Shown here in pieces: positions 5,553 through 7,078 of a DNA stretch of 7,078 nt (positions are counted from its first letter, which is position 1; the number at the start of each line of letters is the position of its first letter). The position numbers and the translations under genes were made by a program. The DNA lies in contig CANLAY010000047.1 in assembly GCA_947488635.1 (NCBI GenBank), forward strand, positions 1 through 7,078, given 5' to 3'. Under the pieces are notes generated by a model that saw only the letters and a list, made by a program, of their open reading frames with translations, was not told the DNA's origin and ran no database searches. The DNA comes from Candidatus Nanopelagicaceae bacterium. GTDB lineage: Bacteria > Actinomycetota > Actinomycetes > Nanopelagicales > Nanopelagicaceae.

Positions 5553-7078
5553 GCTAACTCCTTTGAGAAATCAGTATTTCCAAGGTAGGCCTCAAGTACT
5601 CGCTCATTCTTCTGAACTTCTTTAGGAGTACCTTCGGCGATAACTTTGCCGCTTTGAATAACGGTCACAATGTCAGCTAAGTCCATCAGGAATGCCACGT
5701 TATGTTCAATTAGAACTACGCACATTCCGCCAGCTGCCAAAGTGCGAATCAAGTTAGTCAATGAGTGCATTTCATCTTGAGTTAGACCCGTTGCTGGTTC
5801 ATCAAGAATCAAAATCTTTGGCTCGGTTGCAACTGCGCGAATTACTTCGAGCAAGCGCTTTTGGCCATGTGAGATTGAACCGGCCGCTAGTTCTTCCATG
5901 CCTAACATTCCAGCAAGCGAAAGAAGTGCTTTAGCTTCAGCTACGCTTCGTGAATTAGCTTTTAGATAACGAGGTGTGCGGAAGATTGCATCGAAAATGC
6001 TGTACTTATCTCGTCGATACATTCCGGTCAACACATTATCTAGAACGCTGACACGTTCAAATAGGTGAGGAATCTGGAAGACTCGCGTGACGCCATCGCG
6101 AGCAACTTTAAATGGTTTCTTATCTGCTTCAGTACCTAGCAATACAACTGAACCTGAAGTTAGCTCGTGATAACGAGTCATTGCCGAGATCAAAGTTGAT
6201 TTACCTGAACCATTTGGCCCAATAATTCCGTGAACTTCACCGGCCTTGAATTGAACTGAGATGCCATCAACTGCATGAACGCCGCCGAAATGCTTAACCA
6301 CGTCTTTCGCTTCAAGCAAAACTTCGCCTTTAGTTACATTTTTAACATCGATATTTAAATGGAAGTTGTCGGCTTCACCTGGCAGTACTTCGCGCGAACG
6401 CGGTGACCCAAAGCGAGTTGCTCGGTAGGTGCCCACGATTCCTCGTGGCATAACAATCATGGTTAGCAGCAAAATTGAGCCAAGTACCAAGGTGCGATAT
6501 TGACCGGTGCCACGAATCATGAAGTCGATAATGGCTACTAAAGCTACGCCCAATACTGGGCCAGCTAAGGTGCCAACTCCACCTAGGAATAAGCCAACGA
6601 AGAAGATCAGACCATTATTTAGGTCACCAATATCTGCGATCGCATAACCGATCTGAATCGAAAGTAGCCCGCCAGCTAAACCAGCAAGTGCGCCAGATAC
6701 GCCGAATACCTTAATTCGGTGCATGTTTGGTGAAATACCAAGGGCTGTTGCAGTCTCTGCAGACTCACGCAACGCCATTGTGTTTCGACCAAAACCACTA
6801 AAAATTAAGTTCCGTTGTACTACGTAGGCCAGAATCAAAATTGTAATCATGACACGGTAGAAACCTTCAGCTGACATCATTCCGCTTGGAATACCTGGGG
6901 CAAAAACTCCAAAGAGACCGTTATACCCGCCGGTGAGTTCACCACCATGGCGAACAGCCACCATCGCAATTAAGTTAACTGCCAAAGTGATCATGCCGAA
7001 AGAAAGATAAGCCGCACGTAGCGAAATAAGAATTACCAAGATTGCAAAAATCGCACCGATCACAGCGGCTGCAACAAG
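5549..7078 (-). CDS. LivM-LivG fusion: ABC permease plus ATP-binding protein (5' end outside window)
   Basis: One continuous frame joins a LivM-type permease to a LivG-type ATPase. The frame is open to the last base, so the gene starts beyond the window; the GTG at 7063 is internal. Of 509 visible residues (counted from 7078), about 1-220 are LivM: hydrophobic helices near 4-20, 24-41, 74-92, 124-144, 155-187 and 195-216, the LTGGYNGLFGV segment (48-58), and the cytoplasmic coupling loop ALRESAETATALGI (102-115). After a linker (about 221-250) comes LivG: Walker A GPNGSGKST (287-295), RVFQIPHLFERVSV (332-345) with Q-loop Gln335, a signature reading SISHGQKR (401-408) instead of the usual LSYGQ/LSGGQ, Walker B ILILDEPATGL (422-432), and switch His459 in IEHN. 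About 100 residues of LivM are missing on the right. Fused LivM-LivG proteins are known in bacteria. LivH and a periplasmic-type binding protein should lie to the right of the window. Confidence 0.93.
   Translation of the reverse strand, partial: LVAAAVIGAIFAILVILISLRAAYLSFGMITLAVNLIAMVAVRHGGELTGGYNGLFGVFAPGIPSGMMSAEGFYRVMITILILAYVVQRNLIFSGFGRNTMALRESAETATALGISPNMHRIKVFGVSGALAGLAGGLLSIQIGYAIADIGDLNNGLIFFVGLFLGGVGTLAGPVLGVALVAIIDFMIRGTGQYRTLVLGSILLLTMIVMPRGIVGTYRATRFGSPRSREVLPGEADNFHLNIDVKNVTKGEVLLEAKDVVKHFGGVHAVDGISVQFKAGEVHGIIGPNGSGKSTLISAMTRYHELTSGSVVLLGTEADKKPFKVARDGVTRVFQIPHLFERVSVLDNVLTGMYRRDKYSIFDAIFRTPRYLKANSRSVAEAKALLSLAGMLGMEELAAGSISHGQKRLLEVIRAVATEPKILILDEPATGLTQDEMHSLTNLIRTLAAGGMCVVLIEHNVAFLMDLADIVTVIQSGKVIAEGTPKEVQKNERVLEAYLGNTDFSKELA
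5558..5564 (-). promoter_or_regulatory. Ribosome binding site of livF
   Basis: AAAGGAG on the minus strand lies 5 bases before the livF ATG and inside the last codons of the livMG fusion. Together with the ATGA overlap it supports both direct initiation and termination-reinitiation. Confidence 0.75.

Noticed and set aside
1..7078. Mobile element, CRISPR or phage signature
   Set aside because: I found no transposase, integrase, terminal inverted repeats or spaced repeat array; the only repeats are the 24-base intragenic unit and the operator dyad.

Overview
The window carries two convergent gene groups that share one bidirectional terminator. I see no tRNA, rRNA, CRISPR array, insertion sequence or attachment site. 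Coding density is very high: the only intergenic gaps are about 140 bases before the cupin gene and about 56 bases at the terminator. Base composition is moderate to low GC by eye, and initiation codons are mixed ATG and GTG. Tight gene packing, a LivM-LivG permease/ATPase fusion and this composition fit a streamlined low-GC actinobacterium of the planktonic acI/Nanopelagicales type. That placement is inference and rests on no marker gene.

Plus strand (1-2673). The window opens inside the C-terminal half of an AMP-forming acyl-CoA synthetase. After a 141-base gap holding a 27-bp imperfect palindrome (likely operator) and a clear ribosome binding site come two back-to-back genes. The first encodes a 398-residue two-cupin protein with a His-rich C-terminal segment. 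The second encodes a multi-pass membrane protein resembling the CopD/DUF2269 group, and its ATG directly follows the cupin stop codon.

Minus strand (7078 down to 2730). The transcript enters from beyond the right edge. In transcription order it encodes a LivM-LivG fusion (5' end missing), LivF, a two-module VOC (glyoxalase/extradiol-dioxygenase fold) protein, a DUF3108-like beta-rich protein and a small lipocalin-like protein. Junctions are 4-base ATGA overlaps or 2-base gaps, so this is almost certainly one operon with coupled translation.

Working model (inference): the Liv-type ABC transporter imports a small organic acid, aromatic compound or amino-acid-like substrate. The acyl-CoA synthetase, bicupin and VOC protein would act on it as ligase and oxygenase or isomerase steps, and the two beta-barrel-like proteins would bind or process an intermediate. 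No substrate can be read from the sequence. The least described parts are the bicupin/membrane-protein pair with its palindromic upstream site, and the VOC/DUF3108-like/lipocalin-like trio attached to the transporter genes.
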